A stretch of DNA of 64,000 nt. Source: Roseibium sp. Sym1. Its GTDB lineage: Bacteria; Pseudomonadota; Alphaproteobacteria; Rhizobiales; Stappiaceae. The stretch covers positions 5,616,501 to 5,680,500 of the forward strand of contig NZ_CP114786.1 of the NCBI RefSeq assembly GCF_027359675.1, written 5' to 3'. Under the pieces are notes generated by a model. The model was not told the DNA's origin. It did no database searches and worked only from the letters and a program-made list of their open reading frames with translations. Both the position numbers and the translations under genes were made by a program. Shown here piece by piece: positions 19,292-27,476 of this stretch; the first letter of the stretch is position 1; every line of letters starts with the position of its first letter.

Positions 19292-19819
19292 ATGCAATGG
19301 AGCTGGTCATCGCTGGGACACCTGAAGGCCTCACTGCGTTTCTCAACGCTCCTGGCCATCGTCCTCCTGCAAGCAGCGAGTGCGGTCTTTTTCATCGGTG
19401 ACGTTTTCTGGGAGTTCCGCAAGTCCGGCTTCATCGGCCACACCGGATTTGAGGGCCTGGCAACGCTCGGACTCGTTTTAGGTGTCCTGTTCGGCATTTT
19501 TGAAATGGCGCGCATTCAACGTTCTGCCGACATGGCCGAGAACTCGCTCAAAATCGCGGCTGATGCCTTTGGCGACCTGATCAGGGACCGGTTCGAGACC
19601 TGGGCCTTGTCGAGTTCGGAACGGGAAGTCGCGTTGTTGACCCTGAAGGGCTTCGACGTGAATGAGATCGCGCGGTTCCGCAAGACCGCCACCAGCACGG
19701 TGAGGGCGCAGCAGGCAAGCATTTACGCCAAATCCTGCACCCACAACAGGGGACAATTCGTGTCCTCCTTCATCGACGCTCTGGTCGAAACGCCGCTGGT
19801 CGCACGTCAAACCGGCTGA
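19292..19819 (+). CDS. Membrane-anchored LuxR-type HTH regulator
   Basis: A 175-residue protein with two N-terminal membrane helices (about residues 15-37 and 52-75) followed by a soluble linker and a C-terminal HTH. The HTH segment LSSSEREVALLTLKGFDVNEIARFRKTATSTVRAQ is recognisable as LuxR/GerE-like in parts (SEREVALL, NEIA, STVR). This makes it a one-component regulator held in the inner membrane. GGAGACAGACG precedes the ATG. It is divergent from the Asp-rich secreted protein gene, a possible target. The signal sensed is unknown. Confidence 0.78.
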   Translation: MQWSWSSLGHLKASLRFSTLLAIVLLQAASAVFFIGDVFWEFRKSGFIGHTGFEGLATLGLVLGVLFGIFEMARIQRSADMAENSLKIAADAFGDLIRDRFETWALSSSEREVALLTLKGFDVNEIARFRKTATSTVRAQQASIYAKSCTHNRGQFVSSFIDALVETPLVARQTG

Positions 19820-19853
19820 GCACGGCCGGGAACAGCATAAATCGGGGTAATCC

Positions 19854-20588
19854 TCAGACCCGCAGCGCCTCGCTCAAGGAAGTTCCCCCCGCCAGCTTCT
19901 CCTTCAGGTCAAGACCGGAGTGCAGGTCGATGATGTGGCTTTTCTGAATGCTGTCGGCGGCTGCGCCGTCGCGTTTTTCAAAAGCGTCCATCAGGGCATG
20001 GTGGGAATGGCTTTCACAGGCCGTGTCGGACCGCTTCCAGTAGAGCGCGATGATCAGCGACGAACGGGAGATCAGCGAACGCACCATGCCTGCATAGATG
20101 CGGTGATCGGCAATGTCCGCAATTTCGGTATGGAAGCTGCCCGAGAGAAACAGGGCCCTGCCCATGTCGCCGGCATGAAGCGCCGCATGCTCGGCCTCCA
20201 GGTGATCGTAAAGGTGGCTGAGCTGCCCTTCCGTGATGACCTCGGCTGCCATCCGAGCAACCGCGGGTTCGATCAGGGCCCGTGCCTGGAAGACTTCGTG
20301 GGCCTCTCGGATCGTCGGCTTGGCGACGAAAGCCCCCCGGTTCTTTTCGATCGCGACAAGGCCGGAATGGGCCAGCGCCTGCAAAGCCGCGCGCACCACC
20401 GTGCGGCTGGCGCCGTAGATTTCCCCGACCTCGTCCTCGGACAGCTTCAACCCTGGTGCCAAACGGTGCTCCAGTATGGCGGCCTGCAGCTTCAGGCAGA
20501 TGTCGAGTGCCCTGCCCTCCGGAAGGGCGAAGACCTCATGCAATCTGCTGCTGCGGGTTAATGCGGCGGTTGTCACAAGTCTTGTCAT
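19854..20588 (-). CDS. GntR/FadR-type (FCD) transcriptional regulator
   Basis: A 244-residue regulator: winged helix at about residues 25-95 (LSEDEVGEIYGASRTVVRAALQAL) and a helical FCD effector domain with metal-ligand-like His residues (FHTEIADIADHRIY, SHHALMDAF). It sits divergent to the ABC transporter operon, and a GTATAC site characteristic of this subfamily lies in between, so it likely represses or activates the transporter in response to its substrate. No strong ribosome site marks the start; the ATG at 20588 fits the family, and a start 66 bases earlier is possible. Confidence 0.85.
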   Translation of the reverse strand: MTRLVTTAALTRSSRLHEVFALPEGRALDICLKLQAAILEHRLAPGLKLSEDEVGEIYGASRTVVRAALQALAHSGLVAIEKNRGAFVAKPTIREAHEVFQARALIEPAVARMAAEVITEGQLSHLYDHLEAEHAALHAGDMGRALFLSGSFHTEIADIADHRIYAGMVRSLISRSSLIIALYWKRSDTACESHSHHALMDAFEKRDGAAADSIQKSHIIDLHSGLDLKEKLAGGTSLSEALRV

Positions 20589-20661
20589 TGTATTTGGAGT
20601 ACCCGACGGGTCGAATGGTGAACTGATCCTACTCCGCGGTCCGCTCACCGGCAATCCAAGA

Positions 20662-20671
20662 TCGTATACAA
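20662..20671. promoter_or_regulatory. Candidate FCD-GntR operator
   Basis: TCGTATACAA contains the palindromic core GTATAC with flanking T and A, resembling the T-N-GTATAC-N-A sites of FCD-type GntR regulators. It lies 74 bases before the GntR start and ~115 bases upstream of the sigma-54 promoter. Confidence 0.4.
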
Positions 20672-20786
20672 TTTTTAATCACTTCGTATTGCATTTGCCG
20701 ATTTATTGTGCACTTTTTTTGAACACGATTATGAACGGAGTGACAGCTCACCAGCCGGACTCTCGAAAATCAGCCGATTTTTGACA

Positions 20787-20803
20787 TTGGCACGGTGCTT
20801 GCT
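20787..20803 (+). promoter_or_regulatory. Sigma-54 promoter of the ABC transporter operon
   Basis: TTGGCACGGTGCTTGCT matches the RpoN consensus (YTGGCACGRNNNTTGCW) at every defined position, with GG and GC at the required 10-base separation. Transcription would start about 12 bases downstream, ~30 bases before the ATPase start codon. Sigma-54 promoters need an enhancer-binding activator such as NtrC; nitrogen control is inferred. Confidence 0.8.
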
Positions 20804-20844
20804 GTTGCAGGACCCAAACTGTTTTCTCAAGGAGACGTCCGGAG

Positions 20845-21837
20845 ATGGCGAAGTCCCTCGATCTGGAATTGGCGGCAACCACCAAGATGTATGGCGACAC
20901 GGTCGCCGTCGACGCGATCGATCACAGGTTTGTCGCCGGATCCTATTCCTGCCTGCTGGGCCCGTCCGGCTGTGGCAAGTCTTCGACACTGCGGATGATT
21001 GCCGGCCACGAGAGTGTTTCCACCGGCGACATTCTCCTGGGCGGCGCGAACGTGACCGACCTGCCCCCGGCCCGGCGTGGAACCGCGATGATGTTCCAGA
21101 ACTATGCGCTGTTCCCGCATCTTTCCGTCATCGACAATGTCGCCTTCTCCCAGAAGATGAAGGGGATCGAAAAGCCGGTGCGCCTGAAGAAAGCGCATCA
21201 GCTCCTGGAGCTGGTCGACATGGATGCCTACGCCGAGCGCCTGCCGGCGCAGCTCTCCGGTGGCCAGCAGCAGCGCGTTGCGCTCGCCCGCGCCCTGATC
21301 ACCGAACCGTCTGTCCTTCTGCTCGACGAGCCGCTGTCGGCGCTCGACCCGTTCCTGCGCATCAAGATGCGCCTGGAGCTGAAGAAACTTCAGCGCGAAC
21401 TCGGCATCTCCTTCATTCACGTGACCCACAGCCAGGACGAGGCGCTGGCGCTCGCCGACGACATCATCGTCATGAATGGCGGCCGGATCGAACAGGCCGG
21501 CAGCCCGCGCGACGTCTTCAACGCGCCGGCGACGGAGTTCGTTGCCCGCTTCATCGGCGGCCACAACGTGCTGCAACAGCACGGCGCGAGCGTTGCGCTC
21601 AGGGCCGACCGGCTGCTGGTGAAGAAAACGGCCGGAGAAGATGGAGCCTTGCTCACAGCGAACGTCCGGGACGTCGAATATCTGGGTTCCACCGTCAACC
21701 TGGCGCTGGATGCCGGCGGCGCGGGGGACCTGACTGCCGCACTTACCGACGAGGCGTTTTTCCAGGATCCGATCGAGATCGGCGCGACCGTCTTCCTGAC
21801 CTGGAAGCCGGAAGACGCACACCAACTGGCGGCCTGA
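20845..21837 (+). CDS. Polyamine-type ABC importer, ATPase subunit
   Basis: A 330-residue PotA-like ATPase on the cytoplasmic side of the importer. Walker A GPSGCGKS (about 39-46), signature LSGGQQQR, Walker B LLLLDEP and the switch His in [11 protein letters not shown] are all present. A C-terminal TOBE-type domain (about 245-330) is seen. AGGAGACGTCCGGAG precedes the start. It is the first gene of a four-component operon with binding protein and two permeases and is transcribed from the sigma-54 promoter. Confidence 0.93.
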   Translation: MAKSLDLELAATTKMYGDTVAVDAIDHRFVAGSYSCLLGPSGCGKSSTLRMIAGHESVSTGDILLGGANVTDLPPARRGTAMMFQNYALFPHLSVIDNVAFSQKMKGIEKPVRLKKAHQLLELVDMDAYAERLPAQLSGGQQQRVALARALITEPSVLLLDEPLSALDPFLRIKMRLELKKLQRELGISFIHVTHSQDEALALADDIIVMNGGRIEQAGSPRDVFNAPATEFVARFIGGHNVLQQHGASVALRADRLLVKKTAGEDGALLTANVRDVEYLGSTVNLALDAGGAGDLTAALTDEAFFQDPIEIGATVFLTWKPEDAHQLAA

Positions 21838-21902
21838 GGGCGGCCGTTCACGGCCGTCTCCCACGGCCAAACAAAACTCCAGAGGGGAACAGGAGTAGGA
21901 AA

Positions 21903-23195
21903 ATGACAAAGAAACTCGACACCAAGGGCGTCAGCCGCCGCAGCATCCTGAAGGGCGGCGCCGCCGTTACCGGTGCCGCGCTCGGTTCCGGCGCGATCAC
22001 CGGCTTTCCGACCATCTGGGCGCAGAACATCAAGGACGTGACCCTGCGCCAGTTCGGCACCGGCGTCTCCAACCTCAACGAGGTGGCGCAGAAGGTGAAG
22101 GAAGATCTCGGCTTCACCCTGGAAATGACCGCGCTCGACAGCGACGCCGTCACCCAGCGTGCCGCCACCCAGCCGGACAGCTTCGACATTGCCGACATCG
22201 AATACTGGATCTGCAAGAAGGTCTGGCCGACCGGCAACCTGCAGGCCATGGATACGTCGAAGATCAAGAACTACGACAAGATCGTCGGCATCTTCAAAAG
22301 CGGCAAGCTGACCCCGGAATCGGTGATTGCCCAGGGCACCGCGCCGCACACGGTCGGCTTTGTCGACGGGCCGGACGGCAAGAGCTTTGCCGGTGAGGAA
22401 ACCGGCTGGATGACACTGATCCCGACGATCTACAACGCCGACACGCTCGGCATCCGCCCGGACCTGATCGGCCGGCCGATCGAGAGCTGGACCGAGCTGC
22501 TCAACCCGGAATTCAAGGGCAAGGCCTCGATCCTCGACATCTCCTCCATCGGCATCATGGATGCGGCCATGGTCTGCGAAGCCATGGGCGAGATCCAGTA
22601 TGGCGACAAGGGCAACATGACCCGCGAAGAGATCGACAAGACCATGGCGATCTTCACCGAGGCCAAGAAGAACGGCCAGTTCCGCGCCTTCTGGAAGACC
22701 TTCGACGAGAGCGTCAACCTGATGGCTTCGGGCGAAGTGGTGATCCAGTCGATGTGGTCGCCTGCGATCACGGCCGTCAAGTCGCGCGGCATCCCGTGCG
22801 TCTACCAGCCGCTGAAGGAAGGCTACCGCTCCTGGGGCGGCGGCATCGGCCTCTCGAAGAGCCTCTCCGGCCTCGAGCTGGAAGCGGCCTACGAATACAT
22901 CAACTGGTATCTCGACGGCTGGGTCGGCGGCTTCCTGATGCGCCAGGGCTATTACTCCGCCGTGCCGGAAACCTCCAAGAACCACATGGACGAAAACGAG
23001 TGGGGCTACTGGTTCGAGGGCAAGGAAGCCACCGGCGACATCACCAGCCCGTTCGGCGACGTGCTTGCCAAGGCCGGTGAAACCCGCGACGGCGGCTCCT
23101 TCTACGACCGCATGGGCGCCGTTGCCTGCTGGAACGCCGTCATGGACGAGAACCAGTACATGGTTCGCAAGTGGAACGAGTTCATCGCCGCCTGA
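21903..23195 (+). CDS. Polyamine-type ABC importer, periplasmic binding protein (Tat-exported)
   Basis: A 430-residue family 1 solute-binding protein. The N-terminus has a twin-arginine motif SRRSILKGG at about residues 10-18, a hydrophobic stretch and a probable cleavage near FPTIWAQN. The mature part resembles PotD/PotF-type proteins (FDIADIEYWI, PTIYNADTLGI, YEYINWYLDGWVGGF). Start ATG at 21903 has AGGAG seven bases upstream. Tat export means it folds before secretion. The cluster context (racemase) suggests a hydantoin- or ureide-like nitrogen compound rather than polyamine, but binding cannot be read from sequence. Confidence 0.9.
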   Translation: MTKKLDTKGVSRRSILKGGAAVTGAALGSGAITGFPTIWAQNIKDVTLRQFGTGVSNLNEVAQKVKEDLGFTLEMTALDSDAVTQRAATQPDSFDIADIEYWICKKVWPTGNLQAMDTSKIKNYDKIVGIFKSGKLTPESVIAQGTAPHTVGFVDGPDGKSFAGEETGWMTLIPTIYNADTLGIRPDLIGRPIESWTELLNPEFKGKASILDISSIGIMDAAMVCEAMGEIQYGDKGNMTREEIDKTMAIFTEAKKNGQFRAFWKTFDESVNLMASGEVVIQSMWSPAITAVKSRGIPCVYQPLKEGYRSWGGGIGLSKSLSGLELEAAYEYINWYLDGWVGGFLMRQGYYSAVPETSKNHMDENEWGYWFEGKEATGDITSPFGDVLAKAGETRDGGSFYDRMGAVACWNAVMDENQYMVRKWNEFIAA

Positions 23196-23266
23196 GGCTG
23201 ATCTTTTGCAACCTTCGCCCGGGACCACGGCCCCGGGCGCTCCCTTTCCAACCGGACCGGAACCAC

Positions 23267-24199
23267 ATGACGGACCAGACGCATCTCTTCATTCACAAGG
23301 ACACCGGAGCCGCGCCGGCAAAGTCACGGACACCCTTCAGCCTGAGCCGGTTGCCCGATGCCGTTACCGGATGGCTTTTGTCGCTGCCGCTCGCGCTGGT
23401 GCTGTTCTTCTTTCTTGTGCTGCCGATCGTCATGATCGTTGTGGTCAGCTTCTGGGGCGCGACCGAGTTTTCCATCTATCCGGCATTCCAGTTCGACAAT
23501 TACGAATTCCTGCTGACCTCACCAGTCACCTACCAGGTGTTCTTCAACACCATCAAATACGCGCTGATCACCTGGGCCTTCACGCTGGTGATCGGCTTCA
23601 CGGTCGCCTATTTCCTGGCCTTCCACGTCAGGACGCTGACCTGGCAGATCGTGCTGTTCCTGCTGTGCACGATCCCGTTCTGGACGTCCAACATCATCCG
23701 GATGATCTCCTGGATCCCGTTCCTGGGCCGCAACGGCATCGCCAACTCGACGCTGATCTCCATGGGCGTGATCGACGAACCGCTGGACTGGCTGTTGTTC
23801 TCCGACTTCTCCGTGATCCTGGCCTTCGTCCATCTCTACACGCTGTTCATGGTGGTGCCGATCTTCAACACCATGATGCGCATCGACAAATCCCTGATCG
23901 AGGCGGCCTATGACAATGGCGCGTCCGGCCTGCAGACCCTGACCAACGTGATCATTCCGCTGACCAAGCCGGGGATCATGATCGGCTCGATCTTCGTGGT
24001 GACCCTGGTGATGGGCGATTTCATCACCGTCCGGTTCATGTCCGGCAGCCAGTCGGCCAATGTCGGCCGGCTGATCTCCAACGACATCGCCCTGCTGCAA
24101 TACCCGTCCGCCGCGGCGACGGCCGTGATCCTGCTTGTCACCGTGCTTCTGGTGATCTCGATCCTGCTGCGCTTCGTCGACATCCGGAAGGAGCTCTGA
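23267..24199 (+). CDS. ABC importer permease 1 (PotB-like)
   Basis: A 310-residue inner-membrane permease with six predicted spans, the first at about residues 35-60. The cytoplasmic EAA loop that contacts the ATPase is EAAYDNGASGLQTLTNVIIP near residue 210. The start at 23267 has only a weak site (CCGGAAC). It is three bases from the second permease gene, so both are coupled. PotB/PotC-type pairing with the ATPase and binding protein is standard. Confidence 0.92.
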   Translation: MTDQTHLFIHKDTGAAPAKSRTPFSLSRLPDAVTGWLLSLPLALVLFFFLVLPIVMIVVVSFWGATEFSIYPAFQFDNYEFLLTSPVTYQVFFNTIKYALITWAFTLVIGFTVAYFLAFHVRTLTWQIVLFLLCTIPFWTSNIIRMISWIPFLGRNGIANSTLISMGVIDEPLDWLLFSDFSVILAFVHLYTLFMVVPIFNTMMRIDKSLIEAAYDNGASGLQTLTNVIIPLTKPGIMIGSIFVVTLVMGDFITVRFMSGSQSANVGRLISNDIALLQYPSAAATAVILLVTVLLVISILLRFVDIRKEL

Positions 24200-24202
24200 G
24201 CC

Positions 24203-25042
24203 ATGGATAAACGTTCCCGCTCCTTCTATGTCCTTGCCGCCTTTTTCACGCTGTTCCTGGTGTTCCTCTACGGCCCGACGATCACCATCGCGATCCTGTC
24301 GTTCCAGGGGCCGCAGGGCGGCCTGACCTTCCCGATGCGCGGCGTGTCCCTGCACTGGTTTCATGACCTCTTCCAGCAGCAGGCGGTGGGAGATATCTGG
24401 GGGAGTTTCGCCCGCTCGCTGACCCTGGGGCTGATGGTGATGGTGACGACCGTCGTCGTCTCGGTCATGGGCGGTCTCGCCTTCCGCAAGCGTTTCCCGG
24501 GCTCGGGCGTGATCTTCTACCTGATCATCACCTCCCTGGTGATCCCGTCGATCCTTGTCTCGCTCGGCGTCGGCCTGATCTTCTCTCAATCAGGCCTTTC
24601 CGTGCACTGGTCGACCTCCGGCTTCGGCTCCCAGCTCACCTGGACCCTGCCTTTCGGCCTCCTGATCATGTTCGCGGTGTTCAATCGGTTCGACAAGTCC
24701 TACGAGGAAGCCGCGCGCGACCAGGGCGCCACCGCCTGGCAGACGGTCCGTCATGTCGTGCTGCCGATCATCGCGCCGATGCTGATCGGGGTCGCCCTGT
24801 TCGGCTTCACCCTCTCCTATGACGAGTTCGCCCGCACGCTGCTGACGGCCGGCAGCTACAACACGCTGCCGCTGGAAATCTACGGCATGACCACCAACGT
24901 GACCACGCCGGTGATCTTCGCCCTCGGCACGCTCACCACATTGTTCTCGTTTCTCGTGATCGGCCTGTTCCTGGCCATCGTCGTGACGCTCAACCGGCGC
25001 CGGTCGCGGCTCGGCTCGGATGCCGGCAAAGGGCTTGTCTGA
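24203..25042 (+). CDS. ABC importer permease 2 (PotC-like)
   Basis: A 279-residue permease with six predicted membrane spans, starting at the first helix (about residues 8-32). The EAA loop EEAARDQGATAWQTVRHVVL is near residue 170. It starts three bases after the first permease and ends seven bases before the racemase start codon. It forms the second half of the transport channel. Confidence 0.92.
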   Translation: MDKRSRSFYVLAAFFTLFLVFLYGPTITIAILSFQGPQGGLTFPMRGVSLHWFHDLFQQQAVGDIWGSFARSLTLGLMVMVTTVVVSVMGGLAFRKRFPGSGVIFYLIITSLVIPSILVSLGVGLIFSQSGLSVHWSTSGFGSQLTWTLPFGLLIMFAVFNRFDKSYEEAARDQGATAWQTVRHVVLPIIAPMLIGVALFGFTLSYDEFARTLLTAGSYNTLPLEIYGMTTNVTTPVIFALGTLTTLFSFLVIGLFLAIVVTLNRRRSRLGSDAGKGLV

Positions 25043-25049
25043 GGCCCCC

Positions 25050-25712
25050 ATGAAAGAGACCCACATCCTCGTCATCAACCCGAACACGACGGCCTCGATG
25101 ACGGACAAGATCGCGGTGGCTGCTCGCACCGCAGCCGGTCCTGCCTGCCGGATTACGGCCATCAATCCCAGGCATGGACCGGCAGCCATTCAGGGCCCTG
25201 ACGACGGGGCCGCCGCCCTGCCCGGTCTTTACGCCTTGTTCGACCATACACTGGAGAATGACAACAGCATCAGCGCCGTTGTCATCGCCTGTTTCGACGA
25301 CACCGGCCTGTTCGAGCTGAAGGCCCGTTCGCCCGTCCCGGTGATCGGCATCGGCGAAGCCGCTTATCATGTCGCCTCCGTCGCCGCGCTGAAGTTCTCG
25401 GTCGTCACCACCCTGCCCGTCTCGGTGCCGGTGCTGGAGGAAAACCTCCGCCTCCTCGGCCTTGCCGCCCGTTGCGCGCGGGTGCGCGCCTCGGACGTGC
25501 CGGTTCTGGAACTGGAAAACCCGGAAAGCGACGCCCGCCACCGGATCGAGCAGGAAATCGAGAAGGCCCTGGAGGAAGACGGCTCCGGCGCCATTGCACT
25601 CGGATGCGCCGGCATGGCGGACCTTGCCGCCGATCTGACAGCCAAGTTCCGGGTGCCGGTGATCGACGGAGTGGCGTCCGCGGTGAGGCTGGTGAAAGCT
25701 GTGCTTGACTGA
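25050..25712 (+). CDS. Asp/Glu/hydantoin racemase family protein
   Basis: A 220-residue cofactor-independent racemase of the HyuE/allantoin racemase type. It opens ILVINPNTTASMTDKI, the hallmark of the family, and carries the two catalytic cysteines in VIACFDDTGL (about residue 82) and LGCAGMADL (about residue 182). It begins eight bases after the second permease, so it belongs to the transporter operon. The natural substrate may be hydantoin, allantoin or a related cyclic ureide; allantoin is inferred only from context. The operon is under the sigma-54 promoter. Confidence 0.9.
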   Translation: MKETHILVINPNTTASMTDKIAVAARTAAGPACRITAINPRHGPAAIQGPDDGAAALPGLYALFDHTLENDNSISAVVIACFDDTGLFELKARSPVPVIGIGEAAYHVASVAALKFSVVTTLPVSVPVLEENLRLLGLAARCARVRASDVPVLELENPESDARHRIEQEIEKALEEDGSGAIALGCAGMADLAADLTAKFRVPVIDGVASAVRLVKAVLD

Positions 25713-25877
25713 CCCGGACGGAGAGGCGGCCTCCGCGTTCCGGTCGCTCTACCATATCGATCAATTCCGGCTTGATCCTCATCAACATCCCCGCGAAACG
25801 AAACTGGTAGAATGCACAGGTCTACCGGAGACCGCTGCAGCGTAGGCGCCGGCTCCGGCGAAAGCAGGAGACCTGTG

Positions 25878-26288
25878 ATGAAAAAACCAATCGCAATCAC
25901 GGCTGCCGGCCTTGTCCTTGCCGCCACAATCGGAAGCGTGCAGGCACAGCAAAACGGCTACATGATGAACCGGGGCGGACCCGGAATGATGCAGATGCCC
26001 TCGGACTACCAGAACCATCCCATGTTTGGCCGCGGCGGCCGATATCGGATGATGGGCCCTGGCATGATGGGATCCGGAATGATGGGACCCGGCATGATGA
26101 TGGGCGGCATGATGGGACCGGAAATGATGGTGTTGATGATGGACACCGACAATGACGGCAACCTGTCCCTGGAGGAATTCCAGGCGGTCCATACCAGGAT
26201 GTTCAACTACCTGGACAAGAACGGCGATGGCCAGCTCACCGGCGAAGAACTCCGCAACCGGTGGCAGCAGGACGATGACGACGACTGA
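25878..26288 (+). CDS. Secreted Met-rich EF-hand protein
   Basis: A 136-residue protein with a signal peptide (MKKPIAITAAGLVLAATIGS, cleavage near VQAQQ). The middle (about 28-85) is a Met/Gly-rich stretch with repeats such as MMGPGMMGSGMMGPGMM. The C-terminus has two EF-hand loops, DTDNDGNLSLEE and DKNGDGQLTGEE, with canonical calcium ligands, then an Asp tail. Methionine clusters often bind copper(I), so metal handling in the periplasm is conceivable. AGGAGACCTGTG precedes the ATG. The unit stands alone, ~165 bases after the racemase gene. Confidence 0.78.
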   Translation: MKKPIAITAAGLVLAATIGSVQAQQNGYMMNRGGPGMMQMPSDYQNHPMFGRGGRYRMMGPGMMGSGMMGPGMMMGGMMGPEMMVLMMDTDNDGNLSLEEFQAVHTRMFNYLDKNGDGQLTGEELRNRWQQDDDDD

Positions 26289-26438
26289 TCAGACTGCACG
26301 CTCCGAAAACCGGCGTCGAAACCTTCGCAACAAGCGGCTTCAGCCAGTTGCCGCAGAGCGCTCGATGGGCCGAAGACCGGTTTCGCTTCGTTGCGTCAGG
26401 TTGCCGACGCCCTCCTGCGGCTTGCGCACCCGCGCCTC

Positions 26439-27314
26439 TTACCGGAACCCGACCGTCTGCTCCCAGTCGCTCAGGGTCAGGTCGTAAAGCGTGTTGAAGC
26501 CGGAGGCCGGGACCGCCCGCTGGGCCAGCGTGATATAGGGCGCGACCGTCAGCGCTGTGCCGACGAAACCCGGCTTCATGATCACGTAGGCATAGGACAT
26601 GAAGGTGCGGTCATAGAGCACCGACTGGTCCTTGCCGCACGCGACGATGCTCCAGGCGACCGCCTTCTGGTGCTCTTCGAGGAAGGCTTTCAGGTCGGCC
26701 TCGTTGTCGTTCTTCGTCCAGGTCCCGGCGTCCTCGATGAAAAGGTCGGCCGAATTGTACCGGTCCCGGGTGATGGACAGGGCGATGTAACACCAGACGC
26801 CGTAAGCCTCGCCCTTGTCCGGGTTCGGCTCACCTATGCGCGGCCGCAAGTTGGTCGTGCTCTTGTTGGCGCAGATGACATGGGCGCCGGGTGCCGGCGG
26901 GAAGCGGCGATGCGGCTCGGTGCCGAACAGTGCAATGCCTGCGTCGATCAGAGGCCCGGCGTCATAGACCGGCAGGTCGGAACCGTCATACTGCTTTGCG
27001 GTGAACATCGGTTTCAGCGTGTTCAACGCGCTGTTATAGGCCAGATCGTAGCCCCAGACATTGCCGGCAATGCCGCAGAAGGAAGACGCCGTTTCCATGT
27101 TGATCTGGCCGATATAGGCGTCATTCGCCTCGGCGCGGTCATAGGCAACAATGCCGTCGAGCAGAAAATCGTCCGTCTTTTCAACGGTTCCGGTGGCAAC
27201 CTTGACGACCGACACATAGCCGTTGCCGATGTTGCCCGGACGCGCATAGCCGTCGCAATAGGTCGGATACCCGCTGACGGCGGTTCTGTCGATGGTCGAG
27301 ATTGTCTTGCGCAT
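26439..27314 (-). CDS. hdcA: Pyruvoyl-dependent histidine decarboxylase proenzyme
   Basis: A 291-residue proenzyme that resembles the Lactobacillus 30a histidine decarboxylase along its whole length (PGNIGNGYV, DGIVAYDRAE, AYIGQINMETASSF, YGVWCYIALS, LFIEDAGTW, ITVAPY-like ALTVAPYITL). The self-cleavage pair is S77-S78 in TASSF, which would yield a beta chain and an alpha chain with an N-terminal pyruvoyl group. Active-site residues corresponding to Tyr62, Asp63, Phe195 and Glu197 of the Lactobacillus enzyme are Y58, D59, F192 and E194. The start at 27314 follows GAGGGGCCA. No histamine antiporter or maturation gene is adjacent. It makes histamine and CO2 from histidine. Confidence 0.88.
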   Translation of the reverse strand: MRKTISTIDRTAVSGYPTYCDGYARPGNIGNGYVSVVKVATGTVEKTDDFLLDGIVAYDRAEANDAYIGQINMETASSFCGIAGNVWGYDLAYNSALNTLKPMFTAKQYDGSDLPVYDAGPLIDAGIALFGTEPHRRFPPAPGAHVICANKSTTNLRPRIGEPNPDKGEAYGVWCYIALSITRDRYNSADLFIEDAGTWTKNDNEADLKAFLEEHQKAVAWSIVACGKDQSVLYDRTFMSYAYVIMKPGFVGTALTVAPYITLAQRAVPASGFNTLYDLTLSDWEQTVGFR

Positions 27315-27476
27315 TGGCCCCTCATTTCCGCTTGTGTCTGCAACGAAAGCGTGAAAATTTCCCCGCCACGTCATTAAACACCTGCACCCGGGGCATTTCA
27401 ATTCAATGCGTCATCCATCTCGGGTTTCCACAACCGGTGCACTGTCCCGACGCCGGCAAGTGCTGCCCGGAGGGCC

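Noticed and set aside
20706..21902. An apparent long N-terminal extension of the ABC binding protein running through the ATPase gene
   Set aside because: The frame is a shadow of the ATPase gene; the real start is the ATG at 21903 with AGGAG and a Tat signal.
21417..23228. A ~603-codon minus-strand frame opposite the ATPase and binding protein genes
   Set aside because: Antisense to two well-supported genes, no start signal and no recognisable domain.
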